A DNA stretch of 20,318 bases from a virus: IMG/VR virus record IMGVR_UViG_3300008339_000659, positions 1-20,318 of that record; one strand, given 5' to 3'. Shown in pieces: positions 1 to 7,612 of the stretch. The stretch's first letter is position 1. Each line of letters opens with the position of its first letter. Both the position numbers and the translations under genes were made by a program. The notes below the pieces were generated by a model. The model saw only the letters and a list, made by a program, of their open reading frames with translations. It made no database searches and was not told the origin of the DNA.

Positions 1-711
1 TTCTTCATTTAAATCTTCATAACTTTTAACTTTTAGTATTGGTAAGTCTGTCCAATCATCATAAATGTAATTATCTATAACTATTGGAATACAACCCAAA
101 TATAAACTTTCCCATGTTCTATGACAATCTATACCATTTCCAGGGGGTGAAATAACAAATAAACTCTTAGACATATTTATCGCATACTCATCAAAAGATA
201 AATTTGATTGATATATTAATGGTAATTTATTTTTATTTAAAATATTCAATATATTTTTTCTATTTGGATTTGTTAAATTCCAATTACAATAAATTGTAAA
301 TTCTTTTTTATTATTTTTTAATGTTTGTATATTTTGAACAAACCATTTAGTCATATATTGTGGTTCATAAAATGGATCTTTGTGGGTTTTTAGACCCAAG
401 GGTATTGATATCAAATCCTCACAAATGTGTGTTGGATTTATAGCAAACCATTTATGAATGCTATTGGGCTTTTTACTATATCTAAAATTATCAATTGGAT
501 AATCTGAGTGATGAGTTATTAGTAAATATTTTTTATTTGACTCTCGTATATTATCAAATAGATAATTTAAATCATCAGTTTTACAAAAAATAATACAATT
601 TTTATTTAATATTTCTTTATCAAATAATTTATTATATGATAAAACTATGGAATAGTCTGCTATTTTTTCATAATTTGCAGCATTTAAAATATTATCAATT
701 TCTATTTCCAT
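1..711 (-). CDS. Exostosin-like glycosyltransferase, 3' end outside window (partial)
   Basis: An open frame of 237 codons begins with ATG at 711 and runs off the left edge without a stop, so the C-terminus is missing. The translation begins MEIEIDNILNAANYEK. Near residues 188-211 it has a motif SPPGNGIDCHRTWE followed by SLYLGCIPIV. This S-P-x-G-x-G...R-x-W-E...G-x-I-P-V pattern is typical of the nucleotide-sugar-binding half of exostosin/GT-B-type transferases, where a conserved E and a Pro-Val strand follow the glycine loop. The gene overlaps the end of the preceding gene (695-1393) by 17 bases, which points to co-transcription and coupled translation. The role is inferred to be sugar transfer onto a glycan; donor and acceptor are unknown. 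No signal peptide or membrane segment is visible, so it should act in the cytoplasm. Confidence 0.75.
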   Translation of the reverse strand, partial: MEIEIDNILNAANYEKIADYSIVLSYNKLFDKEILNKNCIIFCKTDDLNYLFDNIRESNKKYLLITHHSDYPIDNFRYSKKPNSIHKWFAINPTHICEDLISIPLGLKTHKDPFYEPQYMTKWFVQNIQTLKNNKKEFTIYCNWNLTNPNRKNILNILNKNKLPLIYQSNLSFDEYAINMSKSLFVISPPGNGIDCHRTWESLYLGCIPIVIDNYIYDDWTDLPILKVKSYEDLNEE

Positions 712-1393
712 GCCTATCTACTAATATCCAATCATCGCTGTAGCCGTGTTCTTTAGAGTACTGATCAATTTGGGGGATATACATTATATTTTCATTATAC
801 ACCATTAATGATAATATTGCTTGATCGTGTCTATGATCTATAAAATCTTTAAAATTATCCATTCTTATATTTGGTGTGTCTTCTATTAATCCTGGAATTA
901 AACAATTTTCTAACCATTTTTCAACAAATGAAACAGAATATGAACATTTTCTAAAAAATAGATAGGTCGCTTGCATTTGATTTTCTTCAGAAAAATCATT
1001 TTTATTATTTTTATTCAGATAGAAAAAACAATCACCTTTAGTCCATTTTGAAGTTTTTTGCTTCATTGAAAAATTCAAAACACCTTTATGGTTTATCATT
1101 CTTAAAATATTATCTACATTTTTTATTATTTTTGCGCCAGAATCCATATAAACTAAATACGAATCATTTTCTATTTGATTTAATGTTTTTAAAATCAGAT
1201 AAGGTTTCCATAACCAATATCCAGCACCTCTACTTTGACTTAAAATTTTATTATTTTTAATTTTAAAAGTTTCATCTATATCATTATTATTATATCCTTT
1301 AGAAATAAATCCAAAAGATTCTGCACTTTTTAAACCAATTTGTTGGCTATTTAAAAATCCATTATTTGCATAATTTATAAAATATTTTTTCAT
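695..1393 (-). CDS. Glycosyltransferase-like protein (GT-A-like)
   Basis: 232 residues. The motif RGAGYWLWKPYL (about 55-66) followed by SYLVYMDSGAK (about 79-88) resembles proteins found in bacterial capsule and polysaccharide loci, where the D-S-G segment takes the place of the metal-binding DxD of GT-A transferases. The C-terminal half contains DHRHDQAILSL (about 186-196), a typical acceptor-side motif in these proteins. The start at 1393 is one base after the stop of the upstream gene, so translation is probably coupled. There is no signal peptide or transmembrane segment. The family call rests on motif resemblance only; sugar donor and acceptor are not deducible. Confidence 0.65.
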   Translation of the reverse strand: MKKYFINYANNGFLNSQQIGLKSAESFGFISKGYNNNDIDETFKIKNNKILSQSRGAGYWLWKPYLILKTLNQIENDSYLVYMDSGAKIIKNVDNILRMINHKGVLNFSMKQKTSKWTKGDCFFYLNKNNKNDFSEENQMQATYLFFRKCSYSVSFVEKWLENCLIPGLIEDTPNIRMDNFKDFIDHRHDQAILSLMVYNENIMYIPQIDQYSKEHGYSDDWILVDRHGNRN

Positions 1394-1394
1394 T

Positions 1395-2003
1395 TTAAGA
1401 TGCCGATCTACTAATATTGGTATTATACAGATATTTATGTAATACTTTATCTATTTTATAGCTACTCTCAACCCTTTTACTCATTTTACTTACCCAATCA
1501 GCATCCTCGCAGGATTCATTATATTGATTTCTTATCTCTATAAATTTTTCATTTTTTGCCAATTCAGATCTCCAAGCACACAAATGCCATGCTGGTCTTT
1601 TTACTTTATAATTTGGATTTGTTTTTAAATAATTGTAATCAACACCTTCTATTGCGTTTCCATGATCAAAAGTAACATAAAATTCAAATCCATTTACATT
1701 ACAATACTGATTGAATGTTATTACATCATATTTATTATCTCTGCATATTGGGACCAATTCTTTAAAATAATCATCAGTAATGTCGTCATCATCGTCTAGA
1801 AACGCAATATAATTTCCATTCGCTATACTTAATAAATCATTTCTCTTTTCAGTTATTGATTTTTTTCTATTATCTGTCAAAATTAATATTTCCACATCTC
1901 CATAAGAACAAAGGGAATCTAATTTTTTAAATAACTTATTAGCCAGATCCAATCTTTCAGTTATCGATAATATTAAAACTGATAAACAAATATTTTTTTT
2001 CAT
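1395..2003 (-). CDS. Family 2 glycosyltransferase
   Basis: The likely start is the ATG at 2003, because its ATGA overlaps the stop of the upstream gene; an in-frame ATG five codons earlier (2018) is less likely. This gives about 202 residues. The N-terminus MKKNICLSVLILSITER is the first beta strand of a GT-A fold, and FLDDDDD (about 68-74) is the DxD metal/nucleotide-sugar site. A later segment, RPAWHLCAWRSELAK, matches the acceptor-side part of family 2 enzymes. It is shorter than many GT2 proteins (250-300 residues) but contains the whole catalytic core. It should transfer a sugar from a nucleotide-activated donor in the cytoplasm. Confidence 0.8.
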   Translation of the reverse strand: MKKNICLSVLILSITERLDLANKLFKKLDSLCSYGDVEILILTDNRKKSITEKRNDLLSIANGNYIAFLDDDDDITDDYFKELVPICRDNKYDVITFNQYCNVNGFEFYVTFDHGNAIEGVDYNYLKTNPNYKVKRPAWHLCAWRSELAKNEKFIEIRNQYNESCEDADWVSKMSKRVESSYKIDKVLHKYLYNTNISRSAS

Positions 2004-2737
2004 AAAGAATTTTTCCAATTTATTTTTGGAGATAAAAGATCTCCATGTGTTGCATACCCAGGTATTGGACTTATCATTAATCTATGTCTAATATCAGTTA
2101 GGGTACAAAAAAGCTCATAATCTCCTGGTATTTTTCTATAAGGATGTTCATCAACATTCAATAGCAATAATGAAGCTTTAAATACATTCTTATCCTCTTT
2201 TAGAGTAATTACCTTAGATGCGAATGTCATTGTTGCAGTATTAACTGTTCTCCAATAATCATTAATACCAAAAAATATTTCACTCTTATAGCTTTTAAAA
2301 TTTTCAAATATATAATCTATTTCTTTATTATAATTTATATTAAAATGTTTTTTATATCTTTCTGGACTATCGTATAAATTTACATAATCTGCCCTACAAT
2401 AATTAAATGCTTCATTTAAAGCATTTCTTGAATATTGTCTGTGAAGATAATCATTTTCAACAAAATAAATTATATCATCATCTTTATTTTCTGTAATTGC
2501 TTTATTATATGTAAAATCAAAACTACCACAGTTTCCCAAAGATGTTCTTATCACTTCCACCTTATATTTTTTCAACCACTGCATCGTTTCGTCTGAAACA
2601 TTATCTGCAATAATTACTAATTCTGATTCATTTACTTCAAAATTTTTAATAAAGTTATTTAAACAATTTTCATTTGTAAAATATTCGGGAGCCTTACCCC
2701 TTCTATTATTATCAGATAATCTATAATAAATTTTCAT
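2000..2737 (-). CDS. Putative glycosyltransferase, GT-A-like
   Basis: 245 residues, starting MKIYYRLSDNNRRGKAPEYF. The N-terminal part contains VIIADNVSDET (about 41-51), then GSFDFTYNKAI (about 71-81) and IIYFVENDYLHR (about 89-100). The order N-S/T...N-x-A-x followed by an acidic E-N-D after a hydrophobic strand mimics the nucleotide-sugar pocket of family 2 transferases, with END in place of DxD. The start shares bases with the stop of the upstream gene (TAATG), and its own stop overlaps the next start (ATGA). It is probably part of the same polycistronic unit. I recognise the fold class but not a named family. Confidence 0.6.
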   Translation of the reverse strand: MKIYYRLSDNNRRGKAPEYFTNENCLNNFIKNFEVNESELVIIADNVSDETMQWLKKYKVEVIRTSLGNCGSFDFTYNKAITENKDDDIIYFVENDYLHRQYSRNALNEAFNYCRADYVNLYDSPERYKKHFNINYNKEIDYIFENFKSYKSEIFFGINDYWRTVNTATMTFASKVITLKEDKNVFKASLLLLNVDEHPYRKIPGDYELFCTLTDIRHRLMISPIPGYATHGDLLSPKINWKNSL

Positions 2738-3288
2738 TATCTTCTCTTTAGTATCAAAAATCCATTATTGTTTGTATATTCTGATTCAATATACCAATGA
2801 GAATTTTCTTTCAAAAATTCAATAATTGCTTTATAGATTCCACATCCACCTCTTTCTCCCCTCTCTCTAAAACTAATTGTGTCATGAAATATCAAATATT
2901 TCTTAGCTTTATTTCCATGTAATTCTAATTCTTTTTTCATTTGGTCATATTCGTGAAGTGTATCTATGAATAGAAGATCACATTCCTCTATTTGAATCTT
3001 TGTGGTATCACCTAGAATAAACTGATAATCAATCCCGCAATCTTTTGCTGCTGAATAAACTTCATCTATATTTCCACCCCATTTGGATGGTGGTTCTATA
3101 TCATATGATATCATTTTAGTAGGTTTACCAGCAAGCATAGCCCATGTACTTACTATTCCACGGACACCAAATTCTACAACATTTTCACACTCTTCAACAT
3201 AAGATTGTAGTGTAGGAAGGTGTTGGTGTATATCTGATGGGGCTGAACAATAATATTGGTATTTTGTATTAATTACAGAACAATTCAT
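2737..3288 (-). CDS. Class I SAM-dependent methyltransferase-like protein
   Basis: 183 residues. VVEFGVRGIVSTWA (about 37-50) matches the glycine-containing motif I of a small methyltransferase group related to CmcI/Methyltransf_24. ISYDIEPP (about 60-67) supplies the acidic residue expected after strand 2, and LLFIDTLHEYD (about 105-115) plus YLIFHDT correspond to motifs IV and V. The predicted substrate is a sugar or glycan, given that it sits among transferase genes, but this is inference. It overlaps the start of the downstream gene region by 20 bases and the 5' end of its own message lies inside the upstream gene. No membrane segment is present. Confidence 0.7.
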   Translation of the reverse strand: MNCSVINTKYQYYCSAPSDIHQHLPTLQSYVEECENVVEFGVRGIVSTWAMLAGKPTKMISYDIEPPSKWGGNIDEVYSAAKDCGIDYQFILGDTTKIQIEECDLLFIDTLHEYDQMKKELELHGNKAKKYLIFHDTISFRERGERGGCGIYKAIIEFLKENSHWYIESEYTNNNGFLILKRR

Positions 3289-3940
3289 GTTTTTTATCCT
3301 TTAATATTTCAATATATCTCTTACCATGAAATCCAAAACAATTTTCAAGTTTATGGTCTTCCGAAATTGGTATCTCTACTGAAAATTTTTTTGCCAATTC
3401 CACTGGAGCAAATTTGATACCATTTTCTTCTAACATTTTTCTGACCACTACCGAAATTGTTACATCCTCATTTGTTAATGATTGTTTATGAAATTCTCTA
3501 AATCCAGATATTTTATTTGTCATATCATATAATTTTCTAGAACGAATAGAAAATCCACCATTACCCACCACTGGACTATTTCCTGTCCATCTCATTCCAG
3601 AAGGCCACGGTGCTCCGATATAATCGTAGTTTAAAAAATCGTCATCCCATAAATTATAATTTATTGGAAATCCATCAGTCTGAACAACCATGAAATATTC
3701 AGAATCTGAATAGTTAATTAATTTTTGAAATAACAATTCATTTAAATCGCAATAATTTAAAATATCAATATACTTAACATTAAATTCATTGTTGTTGTAT
3801 TCTTTACTTGGTGTTAAAAACAATACTTCAGATATAAAATAATTTAAATTAGTTAAAATATTTTTAGCAATATTTTGATACTGTTCAGTTTCAGTTCCAA
3901 GGCCATCCACTATAGTTAGTGCTATATTTTTTATATTCAT
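3269..3940 (-). CDS. DUF5672-type glycosyltransferase-like protein
   Basis: Start chosen at the ATG at 3940 because it forms an ATGA overlap with the upstream stop and follows a GAAGATGTGAG purine tract; an ATG six codons upstream (3958) is in frame. The protein has about 223 residues and begins MNIKNIALTIVDG. Landmarks are MVVQTDGFPIN (about 84-94), YDYIGAPWP (about 105-113) and VGNGGFSIRSRK (about 125-136). This combination (QTDxF, DYIGAPW, GNGGFSxR) is what I know as the DUF5672 family, found in polysaccharide loci and giant-virus or phage genomes and regarded as glycosyltransferase-like. The donor sugar is unknown. Confidence 0.75.
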   Translation of the reverse strand: MNIKNIALTIVDGLGTETEQYQNIAKNILTNLNYFISEVLFLTPSKEYNNNEFNVKYIDILNYCDLNELLFQKLINYSDSEYFMVVQTDGFPINYNLWDDDFLNYDYIGAPWPSGMRWTGNSPVVGNGGFSIRSRKLYDMTNKISGFREFHKQSLTNEDVTISVVVRKMLEENGIKFAPVELAKKFSVEIPISEDHKLENCFGFHGKRYIEILKDKKHELFCN

Positions 3941-4578
3941 CTCACATCTTCTAAACAATGATGATCATCTGGTCCCTTCCAATATGGCCCAGGAACATTT
4001 GGTGGAATTCCATAACCTCTAAATTTATGCTTATGCCAAACCCTAACATCCTTTGCAGGGTTATACACCCTGTATTTAGCTTCAACAAAACACTGCATTA
4101 TTCTCAAATCGCAAGAATAGTAACCTATTGGAAAATCTCCATTTTTTACTTTAGACTTTCCCCTCCATACCCAAACATCATTTGACTCTGGTGCTGCTCT
4201 TCCATTTTGATGAAAACCATTTATAAAATAATGATCATCTTCTGGATACCATCTACTCAGGCCAATGGCAATTTCATCTGTAACTTTTTCATCTAATTCT
4301 AAAATACTATAATCAAAATAAATATCAGAATTTGCTATAAAATTTAGATCTTCTGGATTCGAAGCTTCTTCTAGATTAAATATATCTTGATATTTTGTTC
4401 TTTCACCAAATGGGTAAATTTTTGTAATTTTTGAAGAAAAAACAGGCAACTCTTCCTTCGTTATGACAAAAATATTATCAAAATATTTTAATTTTGCATT
4501 ATTTATTAGGCAGAAATCATATTCACTTTGCCTGTGTTGATTGTCTGTTTTGATATACTCAACAAATAAATTTTTCAT
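3937..4578 (-). CDS. Putative glycosyltransferase of a phage/capsule-locus family
   Basis: 213 residues. The protein starts MKNLFVEYIKTDNQHRQSEY and contains DLNFIANSDIYFD (about 77-89), a hydrophobic strand followed by an N-S-D segment in the position of the DxD motif. It then has VWVWRGKSKV, YYSCDLRIMQCF and RVWHKHKFRGY. Proteins with this layout occur as uncharacterised transferases next to other sugar genes. The start codon at 4578 overlaps the stop of the upstream gene by one base (TAATG), so it is likely translated by reinitiation. The catalytic role is inferred from motif and neighbourhood, not proven. Confidence 0.55.
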   Translation of the reverse strand: MKNLFVEYIKTDNQHRQSEYDFCLINNAKLKYFDNIFVITKEELPVFSSKITKIYPFGERTKYQDIFNLEEASNPEDLNFIANSDIYFDYSILELDEKVTDEIAIGLSRWYPEDDHYFINGFHQNGRAAPESNDVWVWRGKSKVKNGDFPIGYYSCDLRIMQCFVEAKYRVYNPAKDVRVWHKHKFRGYGIPPNVPGPYWKGPDDHHCLEDVR

Positions 4579-5243
4579 TATATAATACCTTTGTTGGTGT
4601 AGTAAGTATTTTTTGCAGAATTTCCAATAATTTGTTCTTTATTCTGCCCCATGTCTATTAGACCTCTTATTTTTGAATCTCCATCCGAAATACCCATCAC
4701 AATCACAGCATCATCTTTATTGTAATTTGAATCAGCGAATAGACAAAAATTAGATCCAACTAAACCAATTTCAATCTGAATTTCTTCCAAAACTTCCAAC
4801 ATAATTTCGTGATCAAAAAACTTTTTTTCATTTTTTAAATAATACTCGCACTTTTCAATCCATTTATTGATAAATTCAAATGATTTTTCATTTCCACTTA
4901 AATATATTGGAGATGCCTTTGGAATAAAATTTCCCTTTTCATTTATACTATTAGTGGCAAAAACAACATCAGAATTTATATTTTCAAACATATCAAGTTT
5001 TTTATAAACATAACTGTCAATGTCTAGCCAAATAACTGGACCGTTAATTTTTTCCATACACTTTAGTATAAACGAAGGTTTATATAAACAATTAGATCTA
5101 TAAGAACCTCTTGATGTAATTTCTTCAACATAATATGGCATATTTAATTTTTGCATATTTTTAATAAAATGAAATGCATGTGAAGAATAATAAGTATTAT
5201 TTGTATCTACATCGCAAAAGTATGATATTACTGTAGTTTTCAT
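4578..5243 (-). CDS. Nucleotide-diphospho-sugar transferase-like protein, tandem copy A
   Basis: 221 residues. GSYRSNCLYKP (about 46-56) and VIWLDIDSYVYKKLD (about 70-84) carry the D-I-D motif expected to bind the metal and nucleotide sugar. Later come ASPIYLSGN and FFDHEIML, then IVMGISDGDSK near the C-terminus. The same landmarks in the same order appear in the gene immediately upstream (5240-5923), so the pair looks like a tandem duplication that has diverged strongly. The start overlaps that gene's stop (ATGA). The layout is like the nucleotide-diphospho-sugar transferase families related to PF03407; substrate unknown. Confidence 0.65.
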   Translation of the reverse strand: MKTTVISYFCDVDTNNTYYSSHAFHFIKNMQKLNMPYYVEEITSRGSYRSNCLYKPSFILKCMEKINGPVIWLDIDSYVYKKLDMFENINSDVVFATNSINEKGNFIPKASPIYLSGNEKSFEFINKWIEKCEYYLKNEKKFFDHEIMLEVLEEIQIEIGLVGSNFCLFADSNYNKDDAVIVMGISDGDSKIRGLIDMGQNKEQIIGNSAKNTYYTNKGII

Positions 5244-5923
5244 GATTGTACTAAAAATTTATTTCCTGGGCATTGAAATCTTATATTATTTTCATCAAAT
5301 CCCATTTTTCTAAGAGATTCTTCTTTTGATTGACCATCGGCCAATCCCATAGTAATTATTGGCTCCCCACCAATAACCTGCAAACCAGGCCAAACGCAAT
5401 AAGCATTACTTAAACATGCCATCCTAATGCCTGTATTTTCTGTTATAATTTTATTAAAAATACCCATTAAGACCTCATGGTCAAACATAGTATCTCTCTG
5501 ACTTTCCACCTGTTCGCTCGCTTCTATCCAAGCATACATGAATTCTAATGTCTTTGGTGTATAGTTAACATAGATTGGAGAAGCTTTTGGTAGAGCTATT
5601 GATGGATCTTCTTTTGTTGGAACCTTTGGAAAGGCAAATCCAACATCGACTTTATCTTTAAATTCATCAAAAACATCTAATGATTTATGTACTATAGAAT
5701 CTATGTCTAGCCAAACTAATGGCTTTCTAAATTCATTCATCATATCTAAAATAAATCTAGGTTTTGACAGACAATTGGATCTGTAAGATCCTTTTGATTT
5801 TTTCTCCCTTATTATGTGGGGAATTCCTAAATTATCTAAATTTTTAGTTAATCTTTTAGAGTGATCGCTATAATAGGTGCGACCATCAACATCAGAATAA
5901 AAAGAAATCACTGGAGTTATCAT
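5240..5923 (-). CDS. Nucleotide-diphospho-sugar transferase-like protein, tandem copy B
   Basis: 227 residues starting MITPVISFYSDVDGRTYYSD. WLDIDS (about 71-76) supplies the D-x-D site. GSYRSNCLSKPRFILD, ASPIYVNY, FDHEVLMG and ITMGLADGQSKEE match the downstream paralogue. The start at 5923 has no Shine-Dalgarno sequence in front of it; a T4-type late promoter box ends only seven bases upstream (5931-5938). If transcription begins at the usual distance, the mRNA leader would be a few bases or none. This gene is therefore probably the first cistron of a late transcript covering the leftward glycosyltransferase genes. Confidence 0.65.
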   Translation of the reverse strand: MITPVISFYSDVDGRTYYSDHSKRLTKNLDNLGIPHIIREKKSKGSYRSNCLSKPRFILDMMNEFRKPLVWLDIDSIVHKSLDVFDEFKDKVDVGFAFPKVPTKEDPSIALPKASPIYVNYTPKTLEFMYAWIEASEQVESQRDTMFDHEVLMGIFNKIITENTGIRMACLSNAYCVWPGLQVIGGEPIITMGLADGQSKEESLRKMGFDENNIRFQCPGNKFLVQS

Positions 5924-5930
5924 GGTCTAG

Positions 5931-5938
5931 TATTTATA
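5931..5938 (-). promoter_or_regulatory. T4-type late promoter box for the glycosyltransferase operon
   Basis: The minus strand reads TATAAATA, followed by CTAGACC and then the ATG of the 5240-5923 gene. The extended T4 late consensus is TATAAATACTATT, so eight box bases plus CTA match. The box overlaps the last codons and stop of the GT10 gene. It implies recognition by gp55-RNA polymerase with the gp45 clamp, both encoded in this window. In AT-rich DNA a chance match is possible; position directly before a start codon argues against chance. Confidence 0.65.
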
Positions 5939-6776
5939 AATTTTGAATTAGTTTATACAGAACATCGTCTGCATTTTCCATCTTATTTACCTTTTCAAAA
6001 TTTTCCCTTATTGCTTCAATTTTTGAGTAGTATAGCTCTGGTGTCAATGAGTTGATATCGAAACTAGAATCTAATGTTATTATTCCATCAGCGTTGAAAT
6101 AATTGCCAATATCTTTGGTTCCCCAGTAAACTGGTATAGTCCCCGTTGCGAAGCAGTCTGTTATCTTTTCTGTAAAATATGTACTATATCGATCATTCTC
6201 AATCACTATGGAGAACATGTAGTCATTCATTGCTTTTGATTTGTCACCCCAAGGTTTTTTCTCATAACCAAATCTCGGAGAACCTAGAACACCACCAAAA
6301 AGATCAACTTTATCTTTAAATTTTTCAGCAAAATGATGTCTTAATTCATGACCTATCGTCAATTTTTTACTAGATGCAATCATGGATGCTATTTTAGTTT
6401 TATCGAAAATTTTTCTATCTTCTATCCACGGCAAATTGCTTCCAGCAAACGAAAATTTAAAGTTGTTAAACTTTTCACAATATTCTCTATCCGAGATATA
6501 AACAGCATCAAAAGAGTCATTGATCAATTGTGCGTTTTGATCGAATAGGTGTTTGGGTATGTACATACCAAAAAAAATTGCTCTGGATTCGCATATCCAT
6601 GCAATTTTCTTTTCCCCTGGTTTCTTTTTGTAATTTATACCGTGAGGTATTGCTGCATCTATAAAAACTTTAATATTACAATCTTCAGCTGTCCAAGAAA
6701 AATATTTTGGTTTTAGATCAGAACAGGATGAAAGATTGATATCAAACGGTGCTCCAAAAGCTTGCATTAAATCCAT
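5934..6776 (-). CDS. Family 10 (alpha-1,3-fucosyltransferase-like) glycosyltransferase
   Basis: 280 residues. The C-terminal half carries the GT10 signature: SIVIENDRYSTYFTEKI (about 189-205) followed by TGTIPVYWGTKDI (about 211-223). This corresponds to the GDP-fucose-binding motif IENS/D...Y.TEK...G..PVYWG, with the Glu, Asn and TEK residues all present. LTIGHELRHHFAEKF (about 139-153) is the start of the donor domain. The N-terminal acceptor part is short, as in bacterial and phage members. It starts six bases after the regA stop with AGGAAAG upstream, so it is probably read from the replication-gene transcript; ATG at 6767 is an alternative start. It occupies the place of T4 gene 43. The expected reaction is fucose (or related sugar) transfer from a GDP donor; the acceptor is unknown. 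Confidence 0.85.
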   Translation of the reverse strand: MDLMQAFGAPFDINLSSCSDLKPKYFSWTAEDCNIKVFIDAAIPHGINYKKKPGEKKIAWICESRAIFFGMYIPKHLFDQNAQLINDSFDAVYISDREYCEKFNNFKFSFAGSNLPWIEDRKIFDKTKIASMIASSKKLTIGHELRHHFAEKFKDKVDLFGGVLGSPRFGYEKKPWGDKSKAMNDYMFSIVIENDRYSTYFTEKITDCFATGTIPVYWGTKDIGNYFNADGIITLDSSFDINSLTPELYYSKIEAIRENFEKVNKMENADDVLYKLIQNL

Positions 6777-6780
6777 ATAG

Positions 6781-7188
6781 TCACTTTCCTATATGGTATT
6801 TAGGTATCAATTCCCAATCCTTTTTATCTCCATGTGATAAAATTTTAATTCTTGCTAGGCTTATTTGTGGATCTCTGTAATCTTCGGAGTTTATGGCTTG
6901 GCATAAACCCCACTCAACCAAAAGTCTTACTATTGTATTTCTTCTTGAAATGTCCTCGTCGGATAAGTCACTTTCTAGATCATCTAATAAAAACATCTCT
7001 TTAAAGTGCAAAATCCAATATCTTGATCTTTTGTGTAAGATATGACAAGATTGGAACAATTTTTTATCTTTTTTTGAGGAAACGCCAATTCTAGTTAAAG
7101 TTTCTTTTATTTTAAGAAAATCTTCTTTAGAATTTAATTTAATCTCTACACCCAAACCATCCATTATTTCATCTACAGTATCTTCCAT
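6781..7188 (-). CDS. regA: RegA translational repressor
   Basis: Collinear with T4 RegA over its whole length: VEIKLNSKEDFLKIKETLTR, then KKLFQSCHILHKRSRYWILH and FKEMF, then DISRRNTIVRLLVEWGL, and a C-terminus ending LIPKYHIGK against T4 LVPKYTIGN. RegA binds AU-rich sequences around start codons of early mRNAs (genes 44, 45 and others in T4) and blocks initiation. Two in-frame ATGs exist. That at 7188 has GGAG nine bases upstream and is preferred (135 residues); that at 7203 adds MEFLC and lacks a Shine-Dalgarno. Even from 7188 the protein has about 14 residues before the point where T4 RegA begins. It lies just upstream of a glycosyltransferase rather than DNA polymerase. Confidence 0.95.
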   Translation of the reverse strand: MEDTVDEIMDGLGVEIKLNSKEDFLKIKETLTRIGVSSKKDKKLFQSCHILHKRSRYWILHFKEMFLLDDLESDLSDEDISRRNTIVRLLVEWGLCQAINSEDYRDPQISLARIKILSHGDKKDWELIPKYHIGK

Positions 7189-7202
7189 ACATAAAAACTC
7201 CA

Positions 7203-7228
7203 TAAATTATAATATTATTTATAATTTA
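7203..7228. repeat. Perfect AT-only inverted repeat in the regA leader
   Basis: TAAATTATAA at 7203-7212 and its exact reverse complement TTATAATTTA at 7219-7228 flank a six-base loop. The element covers the bases directly before the upstream regA ATG and contains the late-promoter-like box. In RNA it would form a weak all-AU hairpin; it could serve as a protein or RegA site, or be chance in AT-rich DNA. Confidence 0.6.
7216..7223 (-). promoter_or_regulatory. Late-promoter-like box upstream of regA
   Basis: The minus strand reads TATAAATA, ending 12 bases before the first regA ATG (7203). A transcript starting six or seven bases downstream would have a leader of about 20 bases up to the second ATG, with GGAG correctly placed. 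T4 regA is early/middle, and the box lies inside an AT-only palindrome, so function is uncertain. Confidence 0.4.
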
Positions 7229-7234
7229 GGGGTT

Positions 7235-7606
7235 TTAGAATTTACCTAACTGTTCCCTTATGTATTTTAAGTTATTTTCTTTAAATAGTGGTAAAACTTC
7301 TTTGGCTTTTTCTTTAGAATATCCATAGTATTCCATAATATTCTTCAGATCATCGGAATCAACATCTTCCTTTACCCATTTTGAAAATCTATTTTTCTTC
7401 TTAAAGGTGTAAAAATAATAATCATATTGCATCTTTTTAGGCAATTCGTGAAATTTATTCATAAAATTTACATGAAAAAGACACTCAGAAAAATAAGAAA
7501 ATGACTTATTTACAACATAAGGATTGTAAAACTTTTCAATTTCTGGATCTGTATCCATTATATTCTTTTTTGTCGAATTGATGGATTTTAAAAAGTCTGA
7601 AAGCAT
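7235..7606 (-). CDS. 62: Clamp loader small subunit gp62
   Basis: 123 residues, clearly shorter than T4 gp62 (187). It lies between gene 44 and regA, the invariant T4 position. The middle contains FYTFKKKNRFSKWVKED, which parallels the T4 segment ending RGKRYGKWAKLVED, and PEIEKFYNPYVVNKSFSYF resembles the T4 SKFMVENALSQFPE region. gp62 binds the gp44 tetramer and is needed to open and load the gp45 ring. The ATG at 7606 follows AAAGG about ten bases upstream and lies six bases past the gene 44 stop. The identification rests partly on position because gp62 diverges fast. Confidence 0.85.
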   Translation of the reverse strand: MLSDFLKSINSTKKNIMDTDPEIEKFYNPYVVNKSFSYFSECLFHVNFMNKFHELPKKMQYDYYFYTFKKKNRFSKWVKEDVDSDDLKNIMEYYGYSKEKAKEVLPLFKENNLKYIREQLGKF

Positions 7607-7612
7607 GAATTT

